This document shows positions 1-11,402 of a DNA stretch of 64,000 bases, one piece after another. This DNA is from Copromyces sp. CBS 386.78. Lineage: Eukaryota > Ascomycota > Sordariomycetes > Sordariales > Sordariaceae. The stretch covers positions 62,001 through 126,000 of the forward strand of contig MU839167.1 of NCBI GenBank assembly GCA_030685235.1, given 5' to 3'. The notes beneath the pieces were generated by a model. It saw only the letters and a list, made by a program, of their open reading frames with translations. It did no database searches and was not told where the DNA came from. Made by a program: the position numbers and the translations under genes. Position 1 is the first letter of the stretch; each line of letters opens with the position of its first letter.

Positions 1-339
1 CCTTGTCATTACATGCTACTTAAACCGGTATACCTACTCCTGCCTTTGCTATGATCTCGATCCAGGTTTTCATCGTTTGATCGGCCCCATGCAACCCCCC
101 TCCCATATCCCCCAGGCCAGTATCCTCGACCTACTTGCGGGTACCCGGATTTCACGTTTTTCATGCTATCATATCTTGCTTTCTTCTCATCCATTGTTGC
201 TTCCCTTGGCTCTCACCCACTGATAAGCAAGCCATGCCACAGGGTCAGATGTGAGAGACTACATGTGCAAGTTCCATTCCCCCTCGTCTGCCAAAGACTC
301 AAGCCGTCTCACTGCGGTGCCGTCGACAGAGGCACCAGA
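1..339 (+). other. Upstream region and probable 5' UTR of the DUF4203 gene
   Basis: This is ordinary-composition DNA with no gene of its own. An in-frame ATG exists at 163, but the stretch from 163 to 339 reads as low-quality protein. The signal peptide only appears if translation starts at 340, so I treat 163-339 as leader. It contains pyrimidine-rich tracts typical of filamentous-fungal promoters and leaders. No TATA box could be assigned with confidence. Confidence 0.5.
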
Positions 340-3300
340 ATGAGGGCCTCGAGCTTGGTTAACGCGAGGCACTTCTTGTGCCTCCACCTTCTCCTCACTC
401 TCACAGCAGGAGGCTTGATCAGACCAGAAAAAAGGCAACAGTCAGAGATATCCATCACAGTATCCCCGAGTCAAATGTTTACCGGCCCCATCGAAAGCAC
501 CATCAGTATGCCAACTTCACCAGCAGTGACTCAAAGCTCGTCGGAGAGCTCTTTATCAGTTACCACAACAATCTCTGCACCTGCAACCACCACTCCCACC
601 ATCTCCGCTACTGCCGGGGCTACCAACGGTTCTTCCGTTTTTGAAGGTATGTGATCTCAATCACCAGGCCTCACGTTCTGGGGGCAAACAGCTTATCGAC
701 TTTCAGTTACAATACCCCACGGCCAACTTCCCATCCAGCCAACAATTACTCCCGGCTGGGCAGTTTCCGGCGCCCTACTTATCGTGGCAGGTATCATCTG
801 CGCTTTGGTCGGAATCAAGAAAAGATGGCTTCACACATTCCTCACAACCGGCTTCCTCGCCAGCTTAGGAACCACTGTCTTAATCCTTTACGTGACTAAT
901 CCGCCAGTCAGTGACGCTGTTCAGGGAGCTTACGTCGTGGCTGCGGGATGTACTGGCCTGATAGTCGGCGGCCTAGCCATCATATTCCAGGACTTGGCCG
1001 AAGGTCTAGCCTGCCTGCTCGCTGGCTTTTGTTTCAGTATGTGGTTGCTTACTCTGAGATCCGGAGGTCTAATTCAGCACGGCGGCGGCAGAATAGCCTT
1101 TATCATCCTGCTATCCTTAGCCGGCTTTTGCTTATACTTCACTCGCTGGACGCGCACTTACGGCCTCATCGCGTCCGTTTCCTTTTCGGGCGCCACTGCT
1201 GCGGTTCTGGGTATTGATTGCTTTGCCCGTGCTGGATTGAAGGAGTTCTGGGCATACGACTGGGATCTCAATGACGATATCTTTCCCCTCGGCACAATCA
1301 CGTACCCGTTGACCCGTGGCATTCGCGCCGAGATAGCAGCCATCATGGTTATCTTTGCTGCCGGTATCGTTTCACAGCTCAAACTCTGGCAATTGGTTAG
1401 ACATCGACGGGAGTCGGAACTCGCAGGTCACGAAAAAAACTGGGAAGCAGAAGACGAGAAGACTGCACAACAGTTGGAAGAGGCAAGAGCTCGCGATCTC
1501 CGAGAGTGGGAACGGAAGTACGGAGATGGAAAAATCAGACAGGTACCTCCATCGGAAGATTTGGGTCTCGGTGATATGGACGGCGAAAAGCGAATGCTTC
1601 GACACAGTCAACGCAGCATATCGGCAGTTACGACGACCCGCTCAAGGTCAACGACAGGGACGGATTCTGGGAACAGCAAGTTCGAGTACGCAGTTGAAAG
1701 CGCAGCAACACCTTTGTCCTTGGCCCAAGCTACCGCGGCAGCAATGGCATGCTCTCCAACTCGCAACCTCAAAGGTGCCATTAAGGACTCGGATGATGAA
1801 GTCTCGAATGAGTCCAGCAACGATAGTGGAAGTCCGACTATCGCCGAAAAGGAGGCGGAGTTGAGGGAGAGCAATGGACGAAGGGTGGTGTCGTCGGTTG
1901 TTCCGATTTCTACACCAGGCTCTCAATCTTCATCAGACTCAAACTCGGGGCCTGGACCGCTACCTCTCGAAGGGGCAGAAAGACGAGCTGGAGGTGAGGG
2001 GCGACCTGGGAACGACGAGGAAAGTAGACTTGGACACGCAACTCAACGCCGGTCAACGACAATCATCAGGCGACTGTCGAACGGCTCGGCCAAGCTCTTT
2101 CGGAACATATCAAAAAAGCCCACAAACCGCGATGCCGAAGGGAACCAGCGCGGTGAGAGTCGTGAAGGGCTAGTTGCAGCAACTTGGAAAGTACGAAATG
2201 ACACGGATTCAGTCGCGGTGAACTTGGATGACTTGGGCTCTGTCAGCGATGATGAGGACAGCAAGGACGACAAGATGGAAGAGAGTAAGGTGTCTAGCGT
2301 TGATACCCAAAACAACGAAGACGCAGGGAAACAGACAGGCCCGACGGTCAAGCCGGCCGAGGAAATTACAGATAAGACGTTGTCTGAAGTTCAAAGTGAT
2401 CAGCCAGGTCACTGCCAACCCCAGCAAGAAGCAGGGATCCCATCAACAACCAAAGGATATGCTCTTATGTTTAACGAGCCGTATGAGTATAACGAAGACA
2501 AGGAGAAGGATCAACCAGTCACGACGGATGTCCCTATGCTCGTGGGAGACTCGGAGACGAGATCAAGCGGAACGCCAAAGTCAGACGAGTCGAGCCTCCT
2601 CAAGGACACACTTGTACAGGAGCTTTCACCAATCGCTCTGTACTACAGGACAAACGAATGGGCAAAGCACTTGGACACTGCAGATTCCCCTGAGGAGCCG
2701 GCAGTGCTTCAGTCTATCGACGGTCCTAACGTGACAGACTCGGACCTTCCATTCGAAAAACCAGTGCCGCTCGACGTCGCCAGTCTCCAACAGACAGCGA
2801 CGAGTGCTAGCGTACCTCGAGCCATCCCCAAAACCACAGGCTTGGTAATAGAGTACCTTGCTAAACAACGGGGTATACATCGGAGCAGCCCCGGGCCCCT
2901 GTTGCAAAGACATCCGGAGGGTACTTATCATGCTCCGGATCATACGCCAAAGCCGGAACCTGTGGCGACAACCAGAGCTTCTCCCTATCGGTCTGCTTCT
3001 GAGACACTGAATGGGCTGACATCAAGACTGTTCACCGAAACAATTGCTGAGGAGGGAGGCGTCCAGGGCCATCAACGGGCTCCAGCACAGCTCTCAGGCG
3101 GCGGCCACCAAACATCACGCGCCGTTGCTCCGGAGGTATCAGCGTTCCCCCCTGCTGTTGACCCTCTTGGCCTTCCTCAAACCCTATCAGCATCTCGACA
3201 CCGGACACCATCAACGCTGATTGATACACGCGAGGCTCTTCTCCGCAGCAAATCCCAGGGACTTTTCTTCAACGGACCGGCAATGGACGCCCTCAACGGA

Positions 3301-4014
3301 ACGCCTTCCGTGCAACCGCATCTTATTCAGGGCAGCACCGGTAGTCCTCCGATCGACATCGACGACATCCCCCTCTCACAGCGCCGCAAGATCATTCGCC
3401 AAAGCAGCCTTACATACGAATCCAAACACAACCGATCACGGGATATGCTCCGAGAGTCGAACCCGAACCCGAGCCCGAAGCTCAACCATCAATCCTGGAT
3501 TCCACCCGCGTCTACAACGTCTCCCCAGCCAGCTCGACAAGCGATCAATTCATCGTCGACAACATCCGATGCCGTCCGCCAAGCGAAACTCGCCAATTTC
3601 CGCAACAGTGTTGCCGCTGACCTGCGGGTCTCATCAAGTCGTAATGCACTGAACAACACTGCCACTCCCATAATAGCCCCGTCATCATCATTACCACTAC
3701 AACAACCAACCACAGTCTACGATCCTTATACTTTCGGTCATCAGCTCGGTGCCAACACACAACCACAAACACAAACACAGCAAATCCATCCAGGAATGGA
3801 TCGGAGGAACTCAGCACAACGGACCACGTACGGGCATGGACAGCAGCAGCAGCAGCAGCAGCAGGATCCATCCACGGCGGCATGTGCGGCATTGGAGACG
3901 AAGCAGAGACGAAGCAGCGGACATTCACTGATACAGGTGGCACAATCACATCGAGCGCATCGAGCGCATAGGGACGCGATGAGGAGGTTGCAGGCTGGTG
4001 CTAAGGCGGATTGA
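340..4014 (+). CDS. DUF4203 (TM7S3/TM198-like) seven-TM protein with long disordered tail; one intron 647-706
   Basis: Exons 340-646 and 707-4014 give about 1204 residues. The intron (647-706, 60 bp) has a GTATGT donor and a TTTCAG acceptor and joins the frames exactly (G|TT gives Val103). The ATG at 340 has a purine at -3 and starts a signal-peptide-like segment (FLCLHLLLTLTAGGL). A Ser/Thr-rich stretch follows. Residues about 115-335 hold seven hydrophobic segments with the family look (NPPVSDAVQGAYVVAAGCTG, GGRIAFIILLSLAGF, EIAAIMVIFAAG). Next comes a charged helix (REWERKYGDGK, about 375). The remaining ~820 residues are polar and probably disordered, with eight Gln from a CAG run at 3841-3864. 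An extracytoplasmic N-terminus, membrane domain and cytosolic tail are inferred. The biochemical role of this fungal family is not known to me. Composition is normal and the frame is intact, unlike everything downstream. Confidence 0.9.
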
Positions 4015-5382
4015 TTGAGGCGTTTAATTCAATGCTCGTGGTAGTAATAGATGATGAAGAGTGTCCGGTGCTCAGAGAGGCATCAGGGGGACACGCACTG
4101 GTCGGTCGGCCGAAAACCGATATGTAAAACATTTGAGAAAAGGAAGAAGTATAGAACAACAGGACAACTGAGCATACAAAGCTGTTCTCATCAGCAATTT
4201 ATTTTGTATATAATGACTTTGCCATTGCTTTTGAAAGGATGATGGTCGGCATAATGCATGAATTGCGATGGGCCAAGTTCAGGATATGCGGCTTGGTTAT
4301 AGCCGCTTGAACTAATTCCATTCATGAGTCAAGACATAAGAAAGAGCCCCCATCAGTTTGACGCATTTGATCCAGCTATGTGAAAAAAAGAGACAAATCG
4401 AAGGCATATGTGTACATCGTGCTCAGAACTGAACGGTTTCACTAATGCAGATGGTTTGAACGCCAGATATGGATGTCGGGCAACAAAGAGCAAACTGGGC
4501 ATAATGCTTCGAGGTATCGTTGGTAATTATGGACAATGTGTTCAAAAAGCACAACAAAAAAGGTGAGTGTGTCGAAAAAAAAAAAGAAGAAATAAAAAAA
4601 AAAGAAAGACGAGGGCAAGGAAGCAAAAAACATACAACACCAGGGATTCGCTGGTCGTCACCGACCCAACTACTAGTCTGGCCCTCACTAAGCTTGTGTA
4701 TAGGAGTGAGAAGGATATTAATCGGGTCTTTTAATCACGTGACAGGGTCAAAAAACTGAACAATCACCTCCCGTATCAAATCGTTCGTTACGGAGGCATT
4801 ACGGTAAGTGTTGGAGGCGGCGCTAAAGAGATTAATACAATTGGGCAGATTACGAGAAAAATTGACCGTTCTGAAACATCGAAATTGCATTTCCAGGTTG
4901 GTCTTACTATTGCTAGCGCAGCCGCCCCTTTATAGAGAATCGATTAGCTGAACGAGCTTCAGTCCTATTAAGCACACAGCCACACCATCTAGGAGCATGA
5001 CTGAGCATGACTCCTTGCCTACGGAAGGAAAGTCCATCCATACTAATCCGGTCATCGTCTAAGTCAAAAACTAGATATTCCCACATCTGGCTGGAGCTTT
5101 GCGGATGGCCTCGAAGACAGAACTATGATATTTGCTCAGACGATTTCATAATAAAAGTCACCTTGATATATTGAATACTAGCAGCGTTTATTATTGCCGG
5201 TAGGGCTGACATTACAGGTTTGCCAAGCCCCTGATATCTGACCCAAACCAGTTCGATTTTAACACTAAGCATTTGAGTCTGAAGTAACATCCGCTTGGGA
5301 GTAGCTCTGTTAACGTTTATTAAAGCGCAATATCCGTGGTATAGGTATTGTAACGGCGCGAGGCCTTAGTACGTATAGAGAC
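4015..5382. other. Intergenic spacer, normal composition grading into AT-rich DNA
   Basis: I see no gene here. The first part is presumably the 3' UTR of the preceding gene. An A-rich tract lies at about 4576-4630. From about 4930 onward CpA/TpG become scarcer and TpA rises, marking the start of the RIP-affected domain. The short open frames here lack any family resemblance. Confidence 0.5.
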
Positions 5383-5743
5383 TAAAGTTGCGTTCGGTCG
5401 CCCAATATACTAGTATCGTAGAGGTTACATTATTGTACAGCGATTTCGCTACAGGCTATTTAATAATAATACAACAATAATACAGTACTTTTATACTAGT
5501 ATAAATATAGGGTTTGAAGCAGTATAAAAGCGAAGAAAGTAATAAAATTTCCAACGATTTCTAGCCTTCTAATTGGTCAAATGTAAGCCATTGGGGGAGT
5601 TGGGGGAAGTGCAGCGACCTACATCGACTTACAAATTTTTACTAGAAAACAGCCGAACGTAAAAATTACAGTAGTATACTGTTACTTACTACTATATAAA
5701 CTTCTTACTATTACTAGTATATTGGGCGACCGAACGCAATTTA
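5383..5743. mobile_element. MITE with 28-bp perfect terminal inverted repeats, TA target
   Basis: The 28-bp sequence at 5388-5415 (begins TTGCGTTCGGTCGCCC) is perfectly inverted at 5712-5739. The outer ends read TAAAG-TTGCG on the left and, on the other strand, TAAA-TTGCG on the right. This is compatible with a TA target duplication (5383-5384 and 5742-5743) and hence a Tc1/mariner-type non-autonomous element of about 350 bp. There is no coding capacity inside. The middle keeps CA/TG dinucleotides (about 5575-5620), so it is less mutated than the large elements downstream. Superfamily assignment is inferred only from the TA flanks. Confidence 0.75.
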
Positions 5744-7040
5744 AGCGAGGTATACGTTGAATTGAAGATATTAAATTGAAGAGGAGAAGAATTCTAATTA
5801 AGAAGGTATAAACGAGAGGAAAGGGTTTTATACCTACGACTATGTGGATCCGAGCGTATACTCAGATAAAATAAGGTACTATGAGTACCCTAACGGCTAA
5901 TGCCGTTACAAGTATACTAATACAATTCTCAATCGCGGTCGTAATAAGCTTTCTCCTAATAGTTAAACTTTAATTATTATAGACTTTATAATAGTAACAG
6001 TAGGGTTGGCACTGGTACTGTGTATAATAAATGGATAAGGTTCTACGAAGGAGAGAAAACTAACTCACATAGCGAGGAAGACTTACTTAAGTCTGTTGTA
6101 CGATACCTATGCGTCGCCTGCGCCCCCTAAGGCGTTACCTCACGCTATCGATACTAGCTACGTAGATAGCGCTAGAGCCGTCGACTAGGTATCTATACTA
6201 TTAGAACGTCTGGGTAGAGACCTAGACCCGTATTTTTAGGCGCCAACCCTATAATAGACTTCAACAAAGCATTTTTTTTATGTAGTATAAACAACTACCT
6301 TATATCTCCTAGTTAGTACAATCGCTGCTTGGCGTCAGTTTTATACGCCTATAGGTCCTAAAGGAAACGAAAAGTAAGGTATTAATGTATTGTCTGCTTT
6401 AAGAATACTGCTTATCGTAGCGGCTCGGCTGTGGATAGCACTGACAGCCTAGGTTCCACTTAGATTTGCAGCCCTACCCGCTATTACGGGGTAAGGCGAA
6501 GGGTAGGAGGTAGGTTGGATATACGTAGTTGTACGAGGAGAGAAAGGGAGGGAGAAGTGTGTACGGTCTAGTAATATAGGGTAGGGTTGAGCTATGCCCA
6601 GAGCTAGACCCACACTAGACCTACTGGTACGGATGCACGTGATGCTATTGGCTAGTAGTCCAATGGTAGTACAAGGCTTAACCGCCCCTGGCGGGAGCTG
6701 TGTATATGCTAGGCACAGTTATAGGTAATCTTGTGATACCCGCGCCCCGCCTCTATAAGTGGTGCAAGCTACTAGGCCGCTGCCGGTATACTATTGCCAA
6801 CCCTGTAGACGCCCTGAAGCCTCTGGGTCTATGAATGCTCGGCCTCTAAAAAGAAATGTCCTTTGGGTGATTGGTGTGTAGTTGGGAGGGAGCTGTTAGC
6901 CATCTCGCGCTTGATAAGGTGACAATATAGAAAGCCCTATGTTGTTGTTGTTGTTATTTTTAACGTCTACTTCCGCCTCCCGTAGGGCATGAGACGTGCC
7001 ACATCGGTGAATCTAGCGTACAAAACTAGGAGCAATGCCC
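5744..7040. other. Degraded intergenic or repeat DNA, no gene recognised
   Basis: No open frame with a family resemblance was found on either strand. The stretch is moderately TpA-rich with GC-richer patches (6090-6190, 6600-6830). A 10-bp inverted pair TAGGGTTGGC / GCCAACCCTA occurs at 6002-6011 and 6242-6251. A third related copy (GCCAACCCTGTA) lies near 6796. These may be ends of a small TA-targeting element, but the arms are too short to call. A CT/GTT microsatellite (TTGTTGTTGTTG) sits near 6943-6956. Confidence 0.4.
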
Positions 7041-7487
7041 TGGCGCGCCCCTGTGGCGCCCAGTGCCTTAACTGTCTACCAAAATTATTAATCCGAGGGC
7101 AACCCGAAGCCTATTGCTAGTGTAAATCATGTATTGCCTATAGCGTAAACGCAGCTTAACACCTCCAATTGAATCGCCTAGTGGACGAGCTAGCGATGTA
7201 GCGAAATCCGTAAAGACAGAGAAAAGACAAAAGAAAGGGAAAATCAAAAACACAAAAACACTCTACTCCTTACTGTTCTCTCCCTCGCTATTGTCCCGTA
7301 TAACTTCCTCCCGCCGTCTAACCCAATAGACTAACCTATCTAAATCCGCCGTAACTTCCTAGATTTCATAGCTTTAGCCAACTTCTATCCCTTCGCCCCG
7401 TAGGAACCCGGTAAGGTTATCAACAGTACCTCTATTATTAATATGCTATTGCTAAAGTATTTAGCGCTATACCTTTTTCGTACAAGT
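7041..7487 (-). other. Probable 3' untranslated part of the truncated LINE
   Basis: This follows the LINE stop on its sense strand and carries no recognisable protein. It includes an AG-rich stretch on the plus strand (7205-7262) and a CT-rich one (7262-7320). Where the element ends cannot be fixed because no target duplication is visible. Confidence 0.35.
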
Positions 7488-8825
7488 CTACGAAAAGAAG
7501 TACGAAGTTTGGATCCTAGCGATAAAGCGCTGCCAATAGATTCCAATAGTAAGGGAGAAGTTCTCCCGCGTAGCCGCTTCGTTTATGACCAGGGAAACCG
7601 TATATACCTTCTTATAGAAGAAGGGATGGAAGGGATTCTTCCAATTTCTATAAAAGTACGTTAATAAGGTATCCTCGTATTCGAAACGCTCGTAGTAGGC
7701 CTTAAAATCCCCGTAGCTAGACCTAGCCGCGAGGAGGTAGTATAAAGAGCGTCTATCCAATTCCTTTAGTTCGTTGTTAAGTTTGATAGTGACCCCCAAC
7801 CGGTAGTCTATATAGGACTCTAGTTTATTCGCGGCCTACTATGCCTTAAAATCCGTACGCGCCTCCCTTTTAGAAAGCCGCTTTGAGTACGCTAGGGTAG
7901 CTAAGCCTTTATTGACTACCTCTCCCCCTTCCGCTCCCGCCTTAGTAAGTCCGTCGGCAATCTCGTTGCCTATAATACCCTTGTAGCCAGGGATCTAGCG
8001 GACGCTGACCAGACTGGGGCTATAGCCCTTGCGGGTGGCGCGGAAATCGAGGAAAGCCGCTTGTAACGACGCAGCTGGGGTTCCTCGGAGTCCTCTAATG
8101 ACGGACGTATTATCAAGGCATATCGTAATGCGTGGCCGGGCCTGTGCCTCCGGGAAGAGCGCCACAGCGGCCTTGAGACCATGCCGCGCCCCTTCCGCCT
8201 CCGCATCGAAAACTTCCGCATGTTCTAACTAACCGCATCCGCGGCCAAGTTCTGTCTGTCCTTAGAAGATTACGTAGCCAAAGCCTACGCACTCGCCCTC
8301 TAGTCTTTCTTCTTCGGCGTCGGGGTCCTCCGCGTGCGCTGGAAGGCCCATCTGCTTAGCTATCATAGAGCCGTCGGTGTAAACGACGATGTCCGAGGGA
8401 TCTAGTTGGAGAAGCCATTCTTTAAAATCCTTGGCAGCCCTATCCTTAGATGTGGGCGCTGGATCTTTGTAAGTATCTCCATTATAAACGGGCAGCTGTA
8501 GAACCGGCCGCGGGAAAGGCAAGGCGAGTTGGGCAGCCGTTTATAGCGCTATAGGGCGGCGAGGCAGGCCGTGCGGCGTTATTCGGGGTTCCGAAAGGCG
8601 CAGGACAAGCGGGTGGGCGGGATCTAAGGTGAGGAGGCGCACAGCGTGCCGCCGGCGGGCCGCTTCCAGAAGAAGGGGGACGGGGGGCAAGCTAGCTTCG
8701 CGGTAGAGAATGGCTAGGCGCGTCGTTCTCCACACCGGTAAGCTGGCGCGGATGGCAATGTTCACCGCTGTCTGGGCTTTATGGACGAGGTCCGCCAGTC
8801 CGTTGCTAATAAGCGGAAACTCCCC
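7488..8825 (-). pseudogene. Truncated Tad1-like LINE ORF2: RT C-terminus, RNase H, degraded zinc knuckle
   Basis: Read on the minus strand from about 8825. The end of the reverse transcriptase is recognisable (QTAVNIAIRASLPVWRTT, then LLLEAARRRHAVRLL). It is followed by RNase H with VVYTDGSM (first Asp, about 8390), HAEVFDAEAEGARHG (Glu, about 8210), ICLDNTSVIRGL (Asp, about 8115) and GNEIADGLTKAGA (last Asp, about 7950). At about 8000 the expected Trp of VRWIPGYKG is a TAG. A C-terminal block (LAARSSYGDFKAYYERFEYE) ends in a would-be CCHC segment whose Cys positions read Tyr. Frames shift between blocks. The element is cut at about 8825, so most of the RT and all of the endonuclease are missing. 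This is a RIP-damaged relic; family placement is confident, function is lost. Confidence 0.88.
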
Positions 8826-9299
8826 TTGTTAAAGCGGAGGCTTGCCTTCGCTTCCATTTGACGTTAGGAAAAGTAGAAAGAACGCAAGTTTTCGTCTTCA
8901 GACTACGGGGCAATTGAACTAGCACTAATAGACGCTAATCGGATCCCAAAGCGCAGATTAATCTAAATACCGACGCTAATTCTATACTAAGGATTCCGAA
9001 GCGCGGATTAATCTAGAAAGTTAGTAGCGGGCGCAGATTAGTCTAGAAGGGTAGTAGCAAGGGTCCCGGGGGCGGCAACCCTTAGTAAATAATAATTCCC
9101 CCTTCTTAAAAATCGAAAAATCCGTCCGTAACGTATTTCTTTTATTTTCCTATATTAACCCGATAATCGAAATCGTTATCGTCTTTATTATTATTATTTT
9201 TATTATCGACGCCGATAGTAGAATAAATATTTTATCGTTATTAGAATAAATATTTTATTATATTATTTATTATATTAATTATTCCGTATTTACTAATAT
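8826..9299. repeat. Short tandem-like repeats and a recurring GC-rich motif
   Basis: The motif GCGCAGATTARTCTA and relatives recur at about 8950, 9000 and 9030. At 9064-9088 is a GC-rich word (TCCCGGGGGCGGCAACCCTT) that reappears in mutated form at 17739-17760 and 57793-57816. It may mark the end of one repeat family. The rest, 9090-9299, is AT-rich with TTATTATT runs. No gene was found. Confidence 0.5.
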
Positions 9300-10111
9300 T
9301 TATTAAAGTATTCTCTTAAGAATTGGCGGTATTTCTAGTATTTCTAATATCGGCGGCGGTATTTCTAATATTAATAGCATTTCTAATATTTCTAATATCA
9401 GCGGCGGCATTTCTAATATTAATAATATTTCTAATATTTCTAATATCGGCGGCAATATCTCTAATATTAATAATATTATTATTATTTCTAATATTAATAG
9501 CAGCATCTCTAATATTAATAAATTCTCTAATATTATTATTATTATTATTATCTCTAATATTTCTAATATCGGCGGCAGTATTTCTAATATTAATAGCATT
9601 ATTATTATCTCTAATATTAGCAGCAGTATTTCTAATATTAATAGTATTTCCAATATTATTATTATTATTATTATTTCTAATATTAATAATATCTCCGGCA
9701 TTTCTAATATTAATAATATTTCTAATATTAATAATATTTCTAATATTTCTAATATTAGCAGCGGTATCTCTAATATTAATAATATTATTATTATCTCTAA
9801 TATTAGCGGCGGTATTTCTAATATTAATAATATCTCTAATATTATTATTATTATTATTATTTTTAATATTTCTAATATCGGCGGCGGCATTTTTAATATT
9901 AATAATATTATTATTATTTTTAATATTAGCGGTAATATTTCTAGTATTAATAGTATTTCTAATATTATTATTATTATTATTATTATTTTTAATATTAATA
10001 GTATTTCCAATATCTTTAATATTAATAATATTTTTAATATTAATAGTATTTCTAATATTTCTGTCGTCTTTTAGTATTTCTAGTATCTCCGTCGTTTTTA
10101 TGTATTTTTAG
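9300..10111. repeat. ATT/TTCTAATATTAATA low-complexity array, about 0.8 kb
   Basis: This is a degenerate array of TTCTAATATT, AATAATATT and ATTATT blocks, interspersed with GGCGGCGG or AGCAGCAG. Most block lengths are multiples of three. Both strands therefore stay open for more than 230 codons, encoding only Leu/Ile/Glu or Leu/Ile/Ala repeats (for example LEILLILEILLI). I treat those frames as artefacts of the repeat. The 18-bp periodicity is clearest at 9700-9780. Confidence 0.85.
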
Positions 10112-10391
10112 TATTTCTATTGTTTTTAAGCATTTTTAGCATTTCCGTCGTCTTTCGGCATTTTTAGTATTTCCGTCGTCTTTCAACATCCTTAATATCT
10201 CCTAATATTTCTAATATTTCTACCGAATCCTATTACCTATATTAATATATTATAACGTTTTATTTCTATTTCCTATATTCCTTTTCGTTTCGTACGTTTA
10301 TTAATTACTTCTTATCTAATTTTTTCGCCTTTTCCGGCCATTTATCTTTAATATTTATTAATACTAATTTTTTTAGCCTTTAAATAATTTT
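10112..10391. other. RIP-type AT-rich DNA flanking LINE A
   Basis: No gene was found. TTTTTAGTATTTC and TCTTTCGGCATTT blocks continue the preceding array in degenerate form to about 10200. Then CpA-free AT-rich sequence runs up to the target duplication of LINE A. Confidence 0.4.
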
Positions 10392-10976
10392 AGGTACGGG
10401 TTTATAATAATAGTCTTATTCCCTATGCTATTTATTTATAGCGCTTTATTGGCATGGGGTACTTCTCCTAGTTCTCTAGAGGAAACCGTACGGCAATAAG
10501 CGCCGTCGAATAAAAACCGCCAGCTCCTTTCGATTGCGAATGAATCGCGTTTGCTCTATTTCGATTCTATTTATAGCGGTGCTTACCTACCGCTTTAGTA
10601 AATAAATTACTTCCCTTCTACCGCCTTCGATTTAGTATTAGAATAATCGAAATACCGCCCTCGTACGCCGCTCCTTCTTCTTAAACCGCTTATAATAATC
10701 GTCCCTTCCTTATTATTTACCTTTATTCCCGCTTCGTTATTATTCTCCAAATTCCTATAATTCTACTAAAATTTATATAAATATAAAGGCCCTTCCTTTC
10801 CTTCTATATAAAAATTCTTTTCCGCCGCTATTTTTTAAACTTTCCCTTTTTCTTTATTTAATTAACTTTTAAAATAGTATCCTCTTCTACTAGTTATATT
10901 CCCGACCGTCCTTCCGGCTATATATTTAACCCCTTAGGCTTTATAATTCGTATTAATGGTAGTATTATTAAATATA

Positions 10977-11402
10977 GAGAAACTCTACTCGTACGGCTAT
11001 AAAACTCTATTCGGACGGTCGTCCAAATTTAAAACTAAGTATAACTTGGCCAAATATAGATGTAAAAAGACAATAATAATATTAAACTACTCAGTGAATT
11101 TTATATTATTTTCTATAGTAGGTGTCCCATCCTACGGGCCTCACACTTTGAAAATATTACTTATATTACATTTTTCAACTTCCTTAAATTTCTTCTATCT
11201 ACTGTTTTAGACTTCTTTTTATTAGAAAGGATATAAAGGACGTCAATATACGGTAGGAGGCTCAAAAAATACAGAAAGAATCACCAAATATTCCAAGCCT
11301 ATATACGAGTCTCCACCTTTCATTTTACCTAGTTACTTTAGACTTTAAACTTTTTGACGACCGTCCGAATAGAGTTTTATAGCCGTACGAGTAGAGTTTC
11401 TC
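10977..11402. mobile_element. hAT-like MITE inserted in LINE A
   Basis: Terminal inverted repeats of about 48 bp (starting GAGAAACTCTACTCGTACGG at 10977 and ending at 11402) flank 426 bp. Both sides carry the 8-bp direct repeat TAAATATA (10969-10976 and 11403-11410). LINE copy C (near 45150) and copy B carry the uninterrupted empty site with a single TAAATATA. An 8-bp duplication fits the hAT superfamily. The interior retains CA and TG and looks little mutated. No transposase is encoded. It resembles the MITE at 22338-22753 (shared ACTCTACTCG and AAAACTCTATTCGGAC). Confidence 0.9.

Noticed and set aside
6002..6807. Possible TIR element based on GGGTTGGC words at 6004, 6242 and 6796
   Set aside because: Only about 8-12 bp match, with two alternative partners and no convincing target duplication.
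9303..10111. Two long open frames on opposite strands (235 and 262 codons)
   Set aside because: They consist only of Leu/Ile/Glu or Leu/Ile/Ala repeats produced by an ATT-rich array with a period divisible by three.
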